Notes: a model not told the origin generated them from the letters alone. Counted from the stretch's first letter, positions 34,664 through 45,492 are shown. The stretch: 64,000 nucleotides of DNA from Sinotaia quadrata (GCA_028829895.1 CM054181.1:11056501-11120500), one strand, 5' to 3'. Numbers and translations are program-made.

Positions 34664-35770
34664 ATGGATTTCGAACAGATTATTGAGAATCTGAAAAGAA
34701 AAGGTTCCTTACTAGGACACCAAGGTGATGAGTTGACAAATTACGTTAGAACTGAGCTAGACAAGAAAGAGAAAGCGGATCGAGAGAGAGAGAAGAGCGA
34801 GCAGCTGAGCATGAATTGAAACAGATAGAAGCTGACAAAGAAGAGAAACAGAAAGAACGCGACCACGCGATAGAGATGAAGCTATTAGAAATTAGCGATT
34901 GTAGTCATAACAGGAGAAGCAGTGGTAGTTCACATTCGAGTGACGAACATAACCAGAGTAGGATTGAACATTTTATCCCCAGATTAAATATGGTTCCTTT
35001 TGATGAACACAAAGATCAAATAGACACATATTTAGGAACGTTTGAAAAACTAGCCAAAGCAACCAACATTCCAGCCGAACATTGGGCTATAAATTTATCG
35101 GGACTGTTGCAAGGAGGGGCAAAGGAAGAGTACAATAGGCTCAGTGATACAGAATCTGCAGATTTTAACACAGTCAAAGCCGCATTGTTGAAATGCTACC
35201 GACTTACAGCAGACACATACTGACGTAAATTTAAGCAAGCCACAAAAACAAGCTCAGGAACGCATGCACAATACATTAGACACGTGACTGACTTATTCCA
35301 ACGGTGGATGGAATTAGCTGAAGTTCCACAGAGTACAACGGACTTAGGGACGAAATAGTTAAGGATCAAATACTCGGTTCGTACAAGTCAGATCTCGTGA
35401 TTTTCTTAGCCGAAAGAGGTACATCTTCGCTAGAGGAAATAAGCCATGCAGCCAACCGCTACGATGACGCACATTCACGATTCATGCTCACACACGCGAA
35501 CAACAAATCTCGATCAAACGAACCGCCGACTCAAAAGGATAAGAAAAATGACAGTGGAAAGACGCGTAACAAAAGTTGCAATAGAACGACAAAGTCCGAC
35601 GCTAAAGCCAAGTCTGACAAGCAAAATGATAAAAAGACGCTTGCGTGTTATACTTGCAGTGATAGTGGCCATTTTTCAAGAACTTGTCCTGACAAAAAGC
35701 CAGCTAAAGTCTATGCAGTCAATAGTCACACACCGAAAACAGAAAAGTCAAACCATACACCAGTACAAGC
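34664..35770 (+). pseudogene. gag: gag (capsid region and CCHC nucleocapsid), broken
   Basis: The frame starts at ATG 34664 (MDFEQIIENLKRK) and runs about 40 codons through an RE/KE-rich helical segment. A frameshift near 34790 throws it into a stop at 34817-34819. The frame starting 34816 carries it on, with the capsid-like stretch ending CYRLTADTY. That frame meets a TGA at 35221 where Arg CGA is likely, which would be a CpG change. A one-base loss near 35345 causes another shift. The next frame, from 35397, reaches the zinc knuckle CYTCSDSGHFSRTC (35646-35687), which fits CX2CX4HX4C. So gag is complete in layout but not translatable as one product. It would coat the RNA of the particle. 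Loss by drift after insertion is the simplest reading. Confidence 0.85.
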
Positions 35771-36010
35771 AAACGGACACGATACAATTGCTTTACTTGA
35801 CACAGGTTGCGAGTTAGACGCCATGGTAAATGCATCTCTTGTTAACCGTGCGGACTACACAGGGGAAACTATTTCAGTTACCTTTGCGAATGGTGAAAAG
35901 GACGTTTTACCAATAGCAGAGATTTCCATAATTTCTGACTTTGTAGAAGGAACAGTCAGAGCGGCCGTAATCAAAAATTCACGCATGACGTAATCCTTGA
36001 TTGTAAGTAC
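35771..36010 (+). pseudogene. Retropepsin-type aspartic protease, frame-broken at its end
   Basis: The frame from gag's zinc knuckle continues into IALLDTGCELDAMV, with the catalytic DTG at 35799-35807. It goes on through a typical flap-like stretch (TVTFANGEK-type, here SVTFANGEKDVLP). A frameshift near 35985 ends the frame at 35991-35993, just before the part of the domain that carries the ILD-like motif. That motif is readable in another frame at 35990-36010. It would cut the gag-pol polyprotein. It sits directly before the integrase, with no RT between. Confidence 0.8.
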
Positions 36011-37198
36011 GTGTTACCATGCAAAAAACAAACTACAACCGACACTCCACTGGCTAGCACCATAACCAGAGCAGCAAGTAGTAAGACCGTAACCATGCCT
36101 ATGTCTGCCGCGCCAGCTGTAGACAAAGCAACAGTTAGCGAGATAAAATTACTACAAGCTGAAGACGAAACACTAGATAAGATACGTAAACAAGCTGTAC
36201 CTGTTAGTGAAGTTGAAACTGACGATTCGAATAGGAAAGCATGTATTATTCAAAAGAAAGGCATATTGTACTGATATTCGAGAGTGGGAGACGAATTTCG
36301 GAAACAATTGGTTGTTCCACAATCCAAGCGTAGTGACGTGTTGCAATTAGGTCATGAGCGTCTTTTTAGCACACATATGGGCGTCCAGAAAACGTCCAGT
36401 CGTATCACACGCAACTTTTATTGGCCAGACATCCTAGCCGATATCCGTAGATTCATGTTAAGCTGCGACACATGCCAGAGAACACAATCTAGGAACTCCA
36501 TCAAAACCGCCCCGTTAGGTGAGCCTGAATTGATCAGCGAACCATACAAACGCGTGGCGATGGACTTGATTGGGCCGATAATACCCACATCAACGAGAGG
36601 TAACTGATATGTATCAATTACGCTACCAGATTTGCGGATGCTGTACCATTGAAAAACATCGAGACAGAAACTGTTGCGGAAGCTTTGTTTAGCATATGGA
36701 GCCGTGTTGGTGTTCTGACAGAAATCTTAACAGATCAGGGGACACAATTCGTAGGCAAAGTGATGAAAGAGGTGAACCGCTTGCTATCGATTAAACACCT
36801 TACATGTACACCCTACCACCCCCAGGCAAATGGTCTATGTGAAAAATTTAATGGGACATTAAAAGTCGCACTCAGAAAGCTCGTTGCTGACAAACCAAAA
36901 GATTGGGATAGATATATTCCAGCCCTACTATTTGCGTATAGAGAAGTACCGCAATCTTCCACCGGATTCTCACCGTTCGAGTTACTATACGGATGTACAG
37001 TACGAGGACCGATGATGATCCTGAAAGCACTGTGGACAGATGACAAACCGACGAAGAGGTCAAGACAATTTACGAGTATGTTACTGACTTACGAAACCGT
37101 CTGGAGACTATAGGCAAAATAGCACAGGAAAACTTGACGATAGCACAGCCTAGACAAGCTGAGTATTACAAAAGAAGACAAAACCTAGTGAATTTGAA
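36011..37198 (+). pseudogene. Ty3/gypsy-type integrase placed before RT, frame-broken
   Basis: A linker (36011-36270) leads into the integrase. The zinc-binding part has His at codons 24 and 31 of the 36284 frame, then Cys 61 and 64 in CDTCQR, which fits H-X29-C spacing. The catalytic Asp residues are in VAMDLIGP (codon at 36563) and LTDQG (36733). The Glu is in LCEKFNG (36841), giving exactly 35 residues between the second Asp and the Glu. The core ends AYREVPQSSTGFSPFELLYG. Breaks are a TGA at 36272, a TGA at 36605, and frameshifts near 36620, 37055 and 37180. The C-terminal GPY/F module lies at the start of the next frame. It would insert the cDNA. Its position ahead of RT is unlike standard gypsy elements. 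Confidence 0.9.
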
Positions 37199-38890
37199 GT
37201 GAATGACAAAGTGTTATTGTTGCTTCCAGAAGCACATAACAAGCTTCAAATGAAATGGAAAGGACCTTTTGTAGTAACAGCAAAGTTAGGGGGACTGAAC
37301 TATAAAATACAGACAGGAAAGAAAGAAAAAATCTTTCATGTAAACCTACTCAAAAAGTACATAAGCCGTGATGATCAAACCGCTCAAGCCGACTTTGTTG
37401 TAGTGACTGTAGTGACAGAGGAGGAAGAGGGGACTGATAGCGTCACTGGTACTGTACCGAACTGTCTTTTGCAGACGGACGAAACTGTTAGAAACGTTAA
37501 GGTAAATGACACCTTGACTGAAAAACAGAAGAGAGAAGTGACTGAGTTACTATATGAGTTCTCGTCGACACTGACAGACAAACCAGGGTTGACAGACTTA
37601 ATAGAGTTTTCACTGAAGCTGACTGACAACAAGCCGATACGCTTAAAACCATATCCATTGCCACATTCGAAGGTAGAAGATGTTAGAAAGGAGATTAGGA
37701 CGATGTTAGACTTAGGGGTTATAGAGAAGACTGACAGTGCATATGGATCACTGATCGTTTTGATTAAGAAACGTGACAACACATTCCGTTTTTGCGTAGA
37801 CTACCGCAAACTTAATCAGGTGACCGAATTCTGCGCTGAACCGTTACCAGACCCGGATCAGATATTTACTAAGCTATCTAATGCTCACTACTTCACTAAG
37901 ATAGATTTGTCATGTGGTTTTTGGCAAATCAAGGTCAAGAACACAGATCGACACATACTAGCTTTCACTACACCTGTAGGAAACTACACTTGGAAAGTTA
38001 TGCCTTTCCGAGTTTCCAACGCTCCGAGCATTTTCTCCAAAATTATGCGATCATTGTTAGAACCGTTGTATGGACGAGGGGTCGAGAACTTTGTGGATGA
38101 TTTAATCTTAGGCACCCAGACTTGGGAGGAGCATCTGACACTCTTACGAGATGTGCTCGCTAGATTAAAACAAGCTAACCTCACCGCCCGCCCTACGAAA
38201 TGCAAAATCGCGCATTTTTCTTTAGACTTCTTGGGGCACCGTTTAAGCCAGGAAACTATGTCGCCAAGTGAGACTAAAATAACACAACTTAAGGAAACTT
38301 CACAACCACTAACTAAAACAGAAGTTAGAAGTTTTTTTGGACTTGCAAACTACTTTCCCAAATTCGTACCCGATTTCAGTGCCATCGCTAGTCCGTTAAC
38401 TGACTTGACGTGTAAGAATATGCCAACAAAAGTACAGTGGACTGAAGCATGCCAAAATGCTTTTGACACATTGAAATCAAGATTGACTTCAGACTTAATA
38501 GTTAAACTACCAGATTTGACAAAGCCATTTTTGTTAAGGACAGATGCTAGCAATACAGAACTCCGTTCTGTGTTATTACAAGAACACAATAACATTAAAC
38601 ACCCAGTCACTTATGCGAGTTGCAAACTCACCACCGCCGAACAAAAATACACCACTAGCGAAAAAGAATGTCTAGCGATAGTTTGGGCTATCAAAAAGTT
38701 CAAAAACTATTTGTACTGGAAAACCTTCATCATTGAGTGTGATCACCAACCTTTACCATTCTTAGGCCAAGCCAAGTACACAAATAACAGGTTGATGCAT
38801 TGGTCGTTATTTCTGACACAGTATGACGCGAAAATCCACTACATCAAAGGTACCGCTAATGTAGGCGCCGATTACATGAGTAGGACTTAG
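37199..38890 (+). CDS. pol: Integrase C-terminal GPY/F module, reverse transcriptase and RNase H, open frame
   Basis: This is the only long intact frame of the element (563 codons). Residues 15-53 are the integrase GPY/F module (KWKGPFVV, GGLNYKI, HVNLLKKY). RT follows at about 135-390: the PIRLKPYPLP entry motif, DLGVIEKTDSAYGSLIVL, KIDL with Asp236, the PFRVSNAP stretch and FVDD with Asp300 and Asp301. The connection and RNase H span about 410-563, with TDAS (Asp449), TSEKE (Glu488/490), ECDHQ (Asp515) and GADYMSRT (Asp558). All catalytic residues are present. In the original polyprotein it would be fused to gag-protease-integrase upstream. The listed start is only where the frame opens after the last frameshift. 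No chromodomain or envelope gene follows. Confidence 0.92.
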   Translation: MNDKVLLLLPEAHNKLQMKWKGPFVVTAKLGGLNYKIQTGKKEKIFHVNLLKKYISRDDQTAQADFVVVTVVTEEEEGTDSVTGTVPNCLLQTDETVRNVKVNDTLTEKQKREVTELLYEFSSTLTDKPGLTDLIEFSLKLTDNKPIRLKPYPLPHSKVEDVRKEIRTMLDLGVIEKTDSAYGSLIVLIKKRDNTFRFCVDYRKLNQVTEFCAEPLPDPDQIFTKLSNAHYFTKIDLSCGFWQIKVKNTDRHILAFTTPVGNYTWKVMPFRVSNAPSIFSKIMRSLLEPLYGRGVENFVDDLILGTQTWEEHLTLLRDVLARLKQANLTARPTKCKIAHFSLDFLGHRLSQETMSPSETKITQLKETSQPLTKTEVRSFFGLANYFPKFVPDFSAIASPLTDLTCKNMPTKVQWTEACQNAFDTLKSRLTSDLIVKLPDLTKPFLLRTDASNTELRSVLLQEHNNIKHPVTYASCKLTTAEQKYTTSEKECLAIVWAIKKFKNYLYWKTFIIECDHQPLPFLGQAKYTNNRLMHWSLFLTQYDAKIHYIKGTANVGADYMSRT

Positions 38891-39149
38891 TGCATTGAAG
38901 TGCCGAAACATGTTAGAATGTCTGTTTAACTGTTTAACTGAACTTTACAAATCAATTATTTGATTTCCTGTAGTATGAAATATCGTATGAGAGTGCCGTT
39001 AATCCCAAGTTGATTATTTCGTCGCGTTACTTTATTTTTAGAGTATGTTGAAATTTTTTAATCATAAATTTTTCTTCATTTTTTGGACTTCTACATTTTA
39101 TAACACATAATTTGTAGGAGGCATTTATCATATGGTAAGATAAACGCCT
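38891..39149. other. Short 3' non-coding region of the retrotransposon
   Basis: AT-rich DNA between the pol stop and the polypurine tract. No further gene, and no envelope, is present. Confidence 0.7.
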
Positions 39150-39163
39150 AAAAAGCAGAGGGG
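39150..39163 (+). promoter_or_regulatory. Polypurine tract
   Basis: AAAAAGCAGAGGGG lies immediately before the right LTR. It is purine apart from one C, as expected for the plus-strand primer of an LTR retrotransposon. Confidence 0.8.
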
Positions 39164-39505
39164 TGTGACGGATTCTGACCAAATTCTGTGTCATGAACTC
39201 CTGGCCCAGTTCTGCAAATTTAAAATTGAATTCGAATGAAGTTCCTTTGTTAGGGTATTTCCCGACATACATCAGTTTTCAAAAATAACAGAGAGTTCAT
39301 TCTACGTTATGTAACTTCCAAACCAGCTATTGTACGCAAGTTTGTCTGTTCGAGAATCTGTTTCTCTCTACTACAAGACGCATTTTCGTAAGAATTGAAG
39401 GATGAATTTGAGCAACCAGTCTGTTTAGTTGAGGAGATATTAATTTAAATTAAAAGTCTATAAATTCCTAAGCAGGGTCCAGAATTAAAAACTGGACAAG
39501 TAACA
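39164..39505 (+). repeat. 3' LTR, internally deleted, 342 bp
   Basis: It shares the first ~153 bp and the last ~190 bp with the left LTR. It lacks about 1.33 kb between, with the junction at TGTAACTT/CCAA sharing a short microhomology. In the shared parts I count roughly ten substitutions plus several small indels, including an 8-base difference near 39395. The two ends are thus noticeably diverged. Confidence 0.92.
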
Positions 39506-39597
39506 ATAGGAACTACTTTTTTTTCTGTCTATTGTCCTAGACTATGATACTTTGACCTTTATATGATTGCGGATCAAGGCCAAAGGTATTACTTTCA

Positions 39598-40345
39598 TTG
39601 TCTCATGTCTCTGGATATTTATACTTTCATATAACAAGTCTCTGGATATCAATACTTTCTTAAAACAAGAGTCTGGATATCTATACTTTCATATAACAAG
39701 TCTCTGGATATCAATACTTTCATATAACAAGTCTCTGGATATCTGTACTTTCATGTAACAAGTCTCTGGATATCTATACTTTCATATAACAAGTCTCTGG
39801 ATATCTATACTTTCATAAGTCTCTGGATATCAATACTTTCTTAAAACAAATCTCTGGATATCTATACTTTCATATAACAAGTCTCTGGATATCTATACTT
39901 TCATATAACAAGTCTCTGGATATCAATACCTTCTTAAAACAAGTCTCTGGATATCTATACTTCATATTCCAAGTCTCTGGATATCAATACTTTCTTAAAA
40001 CAAGTCTCTGGATATCTATACTTTCATATCTCTGGATATCTATACTTTCATACTATACTTATTATATGAAAGTATAGATCTCTAGAGACTTATTATCTAG
40101 AGATCTATACTTTCATATCGCTGGATATCTATACTTTCATATAACAAGTCTCTGGATATCTATACTTTCATATCTCTGGATATCTATACTTTCATATAAC
40201 AAATCTCTGGATATCTATACTTTCATATCTCTGGATATCTATACTTTCATATCTCTGGATATCTATACTTTCATATAACAAGTCTCTGGATATCAATACT
40301 TTCTTATTCTCAAGTCTCTAAATATCTATTATTTCATATTTCAAA
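39598..40345. repeat. Minisatellite, 31-bp unit with shorter variants
   Basis: Units read AGTCTCTGGATATCTATAC then TTTCATATAACA, mixed with 20-bp units lacking the ATAACAAG part. There are roughly 25-30 units. At 40064-40118 the array contains an inverted unit forming a hairpin. The array begins about 90 bp after the retrotransposon. Confidence 0.93.
40064..40118. repeat. Perfect hairpin inside the minisatellite, 23-bp arms
   Basis: The arm at 40064-40086 (ATATGAAAGTATAGATC...) is the exact reverse complement of 40096-40118, with a 9-base loop. One repeat unit has been inverted relative to the rest of the array. Confidence 0.9.
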
Positions 40346-40469
40346 ATGTAACGCAGAAAATGCAATAACAATACATTAAGTTAATTCATATGTATTCCCC
40401 TAAATTTTCTAAATTTTAATAATTTTCTTATGACAAAAATTAACTGACTTTTTGCCATGAAAGCCAGAA

Positions 40470-41560
40470 ACAAAGAAACGAAATAGGGTTGAATAGGTGC
40501 GAGAGGGAGACAATGGCGAGCGGCGCATCACGGATGACAGGTGTCATCCATCGGTAAGAACCAAAACAGGAATGCCATCTATAGGGCACGGCCCCGGGTC
40601 GTGACTAGTGCAGAACGGAGAGTGTAGCGAAAAAACAACAACAAAACGATAGTTTTAAGGTTCGACAATGTAAACGTGTCACGGGATAGGAAATATCTGT
40701 CAACTGCCAGGCGACGTAACTATAGAGGGGATGGGGTAACTTATGCCAGGTGTTCCGTTCCCATCCACCTAGCCAGATCAGTTAAATACCCAGCAAAACT
40801 TATTCTCAGCACTTCGACCCGTTCCATAGTCAAGTCCGGTCAGGGGCGGCCCGAGAGCTGTGGTGAGTTATCTGATTAATGGAAGAAAGAATGGCTTATT
40901 CAAATGTACAGAACATTTCTAAGTTTTCTAATTGATTTTTTTAATGATTTGGTAATTAGAAGAGATTTTATATCATATTACGTTATTATGGATTTTAGGA
41001 CCCTGTCGCAGTGAAAGTTAATCTGAATTTAATTATAGTTATGTCCTTTTATGCTGTGAGTATGAATGAAGGGCTAACGATTTTATTGCAGAGATGTAAG
41101 TTGAGAATGTTTGTAGGAGAGGATGTGAGTATAGAAATTCCGTAGACAGAGATTCTAGTGCCGTCTTTGGATTATTCTTCCAGAAGCACGCCTTTTTCCT
41201 TCCTGTTGTTGGGACCTTCGTTGGTTCGGGACTTTTGTTGGTTCTCCGGTTTCCGGTCTTCCTAGCCCTCCACATGAATTTCGGCAGTGCGGGTACACCG
41301 ACACATTGTCTCGTGAGAAGCCTGTGCAGTGGAGCGTAGAGTCGGGAACTGAGAAGTTTATATGCACGTAACCATCATCCAATCAGCAACTTGTAGCCAG
41401 CGCAAGGCCGGGACGCCACACAGCGAGCGAGCGTGTGCATCGGACGGCGTGCTAGTTGACGCCAGGTCATGTACTTTGTTGACTTTTCTATACTCCTCAA
41501 AACTCTCGTTCGATGATGAGATAGTAGAATTTAGTATGTGGAACGGTTATCATTAGAGTA
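40470..41560 (+). other. GC-richer island with a candidate first exon and donor
   Basis: This pocket is clearly richer in CpG than its surroundings and lies between two arrays of the same minisatellite family. At 40863 a strong donor (GAGAGCTGTG then GTGAGTTA) could end a first exon starting somewhere after 40500. The next acceptor I can pair with it on this strand is at 45633, before a Met-Gly frame. The frames in the pocket (40676-40879; minus 41039-41382) have no recognised homology. A promoter or CpG-rich first exon is a hypothesis. Confidence 0.3.
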
Positions 41561-41954
41561 AGGACGTTAAACCAATTTTCGGAATATTATTTTTCAAGTG
41601 ACTGTTGATTTAAATTTGTATTTGTAAAATCTGGATAATAGTTAATAAATTTATCTTTTTTGTTACTTTTCATTCTTCTTACGCATACCAAATTTCGTTG
41701 TATGTCTGGAGTAATGTGGGTGGATGGGGGCTCTTTAAATAATAGTTGAATCAAATCAAATTACTCCTTTAGTAGGAAGTTCCACCTGAGAACCAGTATA
41801 AATTATGTGTCCGATGGGGGTGTAAGCTTATCGTGACGAGTGAATGGAAGTTTAAAAATCTTACAATTTGATCACTGATGAGCGATTATGACTGTTAATG
41901 AAAATAGTTCTTAAATTTAATAGCTCATAATTAAGGTACACACCAGGCGGCGTC

Positions 41955-42850
41955 ACACAAAGTCTCTTGGCGTCTATACGTTCATATTCCCAAGTCTCTA
42001 GATGTCTATTATTTCATATTTCAAAGTCTCTTGGTGTCTATACGTTCATATTCCCAAATCTCTAAATATCTATACGTTCATATAACAAGTCTCTGTCTAT
42101 TATCAAGTATCTAGATATCTATATTCCCAAGTCTCTAGATGTCTATTATTTCATATTCCCAAGTCTCTGGATATTTATACTTTCATATTCCCAAGTCTCT
42201 TGATGTCTATTCTTTCATATTCCCAAGCCTCTGGATATTTATACTTTCATATTCCCAAGTCTCTTGATGTCTATTCTTTCATATTCCCAAGTCTCTAGAT
42301 GTGTATTCTTTCATATTGAAAAGCTCTAGAATCTAGATATATATACATTCATATTTCCACGTCTCTGGATATCTATATTTTCATATTCACAAGTTTCTAG
42401 ATATCTATACTTTCATATTCCAATGTCTCATATTCCCAAGTCTCTGCCTCTCTGGATATCTATACGTTCATATTCCAAATTCTCTGAATATCTATACTTT
42501 CATATTCCCAAGTCTCAAGATATTTATTCTGTCATATATATTTTCAAGTCTCTAGATATCTGTTCTTTCATATTCCAAAATTTCTAGATATCTATTCTTT
42601 CATATTTCAAATATCTGGATTTCTGTGCTTTCATTTTTTATCATTTATCGATATCCATGATGTCTTAAGTTTATTCTAAAATCTGTGAATATCTATTACT
42701 TTCATATTCAAAGTCTATAGATGTCTATGTTTTCATATTCCAAAATCTCTTGATATCTATGTCTTCGTATTCCAAAGTCTTTGGACATCTATATTTTCAT
42801 TTTCCAAAGCCTCTAAATATCTTTCATATTCGAAGTCTATGGATATCTAA
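41955..42850. repeat. Minisatellite of the same family as 39598-40345, more diverged
   Basis: Units of the form CAAGTCTCTAGATATCTATA and CTTTCATATTCC recur with much length and base variation. They share the CTCTGGATATCTATACTTTC core with the 39.6-kb array. The two arrays are separated by 1.6 kb of unrelated, GC-richer DNA. Confidence 0.88.
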
Positions 42851-43117
42851 AGTCTCTTGATATTTACTCTACGTTTGGTTTGTATTTTTCAAGTTCTTTC
42901 TCCTGCTATAGCAATGACAAAATGATTTCTGTTAGTCCTGCTGACAAATTAGATGACCAGTTTTCAGGCAGATTTTGTGATACATGTCTACCTCAATGAA
43001 TATCAGTACATGTTCTTTGCTTTAGGTATCGCTTAAACAAGATTGCAATGTGTGTTCTGTCGTTTTGAAATTATAGTTCTCATAGCTTACTGTGCATGAG
43101 GTTCCAAACCTTATTTG

Positions 43118-43320
43118 TCTTGTCCAGTACTGTGTTCTATCTACAGACACAAATCTGGATTGTTTGTGTAATGTGGTGTATTGTGTCCTAGCTATAGACA
43201 GAAATCTGGATTGTTTGTGTGATGTAGTGTATTGTGTCCTAACTACAGACAGAAATCTGGATTGTTTGTGTGATGTGGTGTATTGTGTTCCTTCTAATAA
43301 CAGAAGTCTGAATAGTTTTG
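43118..43320. repeat. Minisatellite, 51-bp unit, about 4 copies
   Basis: AATCTGGATTGTTTGTGTGA recurs with a 51-bp period, with the last copy degenerate. The frame 43092-43391 (CLCDVVYCVLTTDRNLD repeats) is open because the unit is a multiple of three. I see no other sign of a gene. Confidence 0.88.
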
Positions 43321-43695
43321 GGCTCGACTATGTGCTTCGTAATCTTGCAGAGTCAGTACTTGAAATCCTGCTTTGTGGGATTTTGTGTTAAATCCTTGGT
43401 CTTGGGTGTCGACGATGAATGTGTTTTGGCTTTGAAGTCTTTCTACACTGCAAGGAAATGGCAATTGTAAGCTCACCAGCAAAGTTGACAACGAATTGTT
43501 TGGTAACATATGATTGCTTGATCTCAAAAAGAAGAAATTTCTTTAATATGATGCAATCATATTACTATGATAAACTTTGCCCTGCTATAATTATCTATAG
43601 AGATCGAAACACAACAACCATATTTTAAGATACATTTTTAATTTCGTTCTTTGAAGGGCAGAAAGGAAACATAAATTCTGCATCTCTAATATAGA

Positions 43696-45373
43696 CAGTT
43701 TGTTACGAGTCTGATAAAATCTGTGTCACGACCTCTTAACCCACTTGCTGTTTTTCAAAAATCAAATTTTGAAAACTCCTTTGTTAAAGTTCTCCCATGA
43801 TACATCAGTATCGAGAAGCTTCTAGCAAAGAGGTCAGGATGTTATGTAACTTTAGGCCAGTGTCCAGCTTCTCGAACCGACTACATACCACGTGATCCCT
43901 CACTTGACGCGTTCTATGCGTTTTGATAAATACAGTATCGCGCGCCAAATTCTTCACTCCGATCCAGAAATGGCAACAGTACGTACCATCTACCTGTCCG
44001 CCGCATATTCGTTGAGTCGATAGAGGAAACCCGCCGCTATTTTGCTTTGAAGGTAACACGTCCGCTTCTTGCAAACGTTATTGCATTTATTAATTGTATT
44101 TTGCATTTTGAACCAATGTATGTAATTTTGTGCTATTTGTTGCTACTTTTAGCCTAAGCACGTGTTCGCTTGTAAATGACAAAACCTATAAGTTATTGTA
44201 TATAAATCATTGTAACTCTTTTCCATTGTAACTTTAATTTATATAACCTTAAATTCACTAGTGCCAGGAGCGTCTGTGCACGACATGAATTTCCTTTGTA
44301 ATTCAAATTAATACGTGTAATTTTAATGTTAAATTGTGAAGCACCTTGCTTGATTTGAATTGTTCCTTTGTATGAATTCTAAATTTTAATGTTGTAAATA
44401 TTTGGTAATTCGTATGTCATGTACCGTTAAATATAACATAGGTGAAATCATTTATATCTTCAAATATAAATTGTAAATGACGCGCTAGTTGAATTTCTAA
44501 CTCAGTACATTTAAATGTGAAAACGTGCTTAGGTTGGCGAACCCAAAACCCAGAACGATCATGGAAACATTCTTTGTCTTCAGGTCGGGTTCCCAGTTCC
44601 GAACTCCTAGTTCCGAGTTTCGGATCCTCTACTCCGATTTCAGTCCTTGATCTAGCTTCTGCTACCTCTTATTCCTACCGTCATTACTGGGAACGTGTGT
44701 TGACGCGCAGGTCTTCACATCCCTTTGTCTACACTCACATTGTCATCCGGCGTGATAACTGAGAGACAGTTTCTACATATGCTATGTGCGTTGGCTGGCG
44801 ATGATTGAAGTGAGGTGGACTGGTTTGGACCGGTTTTGGAAACCACGAGGCGTCTTAATTGAAGCTAAGTAAAGCTAACTGATCAAAAGTCACAAAGAAC
44901 TATTGAGGCAATTTCTCATAAACTCAGAACAATTGACGTGGACATTAGATAAGCACTAGTTTAATTGTCACGAGTAGAATTAGACTTCGCGCTCGTATTT
45001 GATTATCTTGTTAATTGTTGAATCTTATTAAATCTTATTTTTAATTGTTAAACCTCTTCGTAGTAAATTTTTATGCATAATAGACCTAACTTAATACGTG
45101 GTTTGGATGGGGGCTGACTGAGCTGAATGACGTAATGAATGCATATTAATTAAGAGGAATCTAACGACTCCAAGCCAGCTTTTGTACGCAAGTTGTCAGT
45201 TCGTAAATCTGTCGTCTTCACTACAAAGACACATTTTTGAACCTAGTCGAATGATAATTTGAGCAACCAGTCTGTATAGGATGGGGAGAAGGAATTAATT
45301 ATATCTAATCATTTTAAAGTCCTTAAAATCCTAGGCAGGGTCTATAAAGAAATACTGGAAACGTAACACAGTT
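43696..45373 (+). mobile_element. Solo LTR related to the Gmr1-like element, with target duplication
   Basis: The LTR spans 43701-45368, starts TGTTACGAGTCTGAT and ends AACGTAACA, and is flanked by CAGTT on both sides (43696-43700, 45369-45373). It aligns over its whole 1668 bp with the 5' LTR at 32377-34048. Shared words include AAATTCTTCACTCC, GTGGTTTGGATGGGGG and GAGCAACCAGTCTGT. It is well diverged from that LTR. The single intact target duplication shows it arose by recombination between the two LTRs of its own element. It did not fragment off the 32-39 kb copy. Confidence 0.92.
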
Positions 45374-45396
45374 CTACCAAACATTTTGTGGACAAA

Positions 45397-45492
45397 ATAT
45401 ACCACTTTTTGCAATTGTTGAATTAATCATTTAATTAAAAAAATATATACCACTTTTTGCAATTGTTGAATTAATCATTTAATATAAAAATA
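45397..45492. repeat. Tandem duplication, 48-bp unit, 2 copies
   Basis: ATACCACTTTTTGCAATTG and the following AATTAATCATTTAAT occur twice, 48 bp apart, just after the solo LTR. Confidence 0.85.

Larger units (their letters stand above)
32372..39510 (+). mobile_element. Gmr1-like Ty3/gypsy LTR retrotransposon with target duplication
   Basis: The element runs from 32377 to 39505 and is flanked by the 5-bp duplication ATAGG (32372-32376, 39506-39510). Both LTRs start TGTGACGGATTCTG and end GTAACA. The internal order is leader, gag with CCHC knuckle, aspartic protease, integrase (HHCC, DD35E, GPY/F), reverse transcriptase and RNase H. All domains are gypsy-like, but the integrase precedes the RT. 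That order among gypsy-like elements is the defining trait of the Gmr1 group, first described from cod and other deuterostomes. The copy is inactive as it stands: at least six frameshifts and three stops break gag, protease and integrase. The RT-RNase H frame is intact. Confidence 0.93.

Noticed and set aside
37384..38610. Minus-strand frames opposite the RT gene
   Set aside because: They are shadows of the well-supported RT-RNase H frame.
38891..39149. Possible envelope gene after pol
   Set aside because: Only about 260 bases of AT-rich DNA lie between the pol stop and the polypurine tract, with no open frame of useful length on the plus strand.
39598..40345. Possible CRISPR array
   Set aside because: Repeats are directly adjacent, with no unique spacers of regular length. 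The context is a eukaryotic minisatellite.
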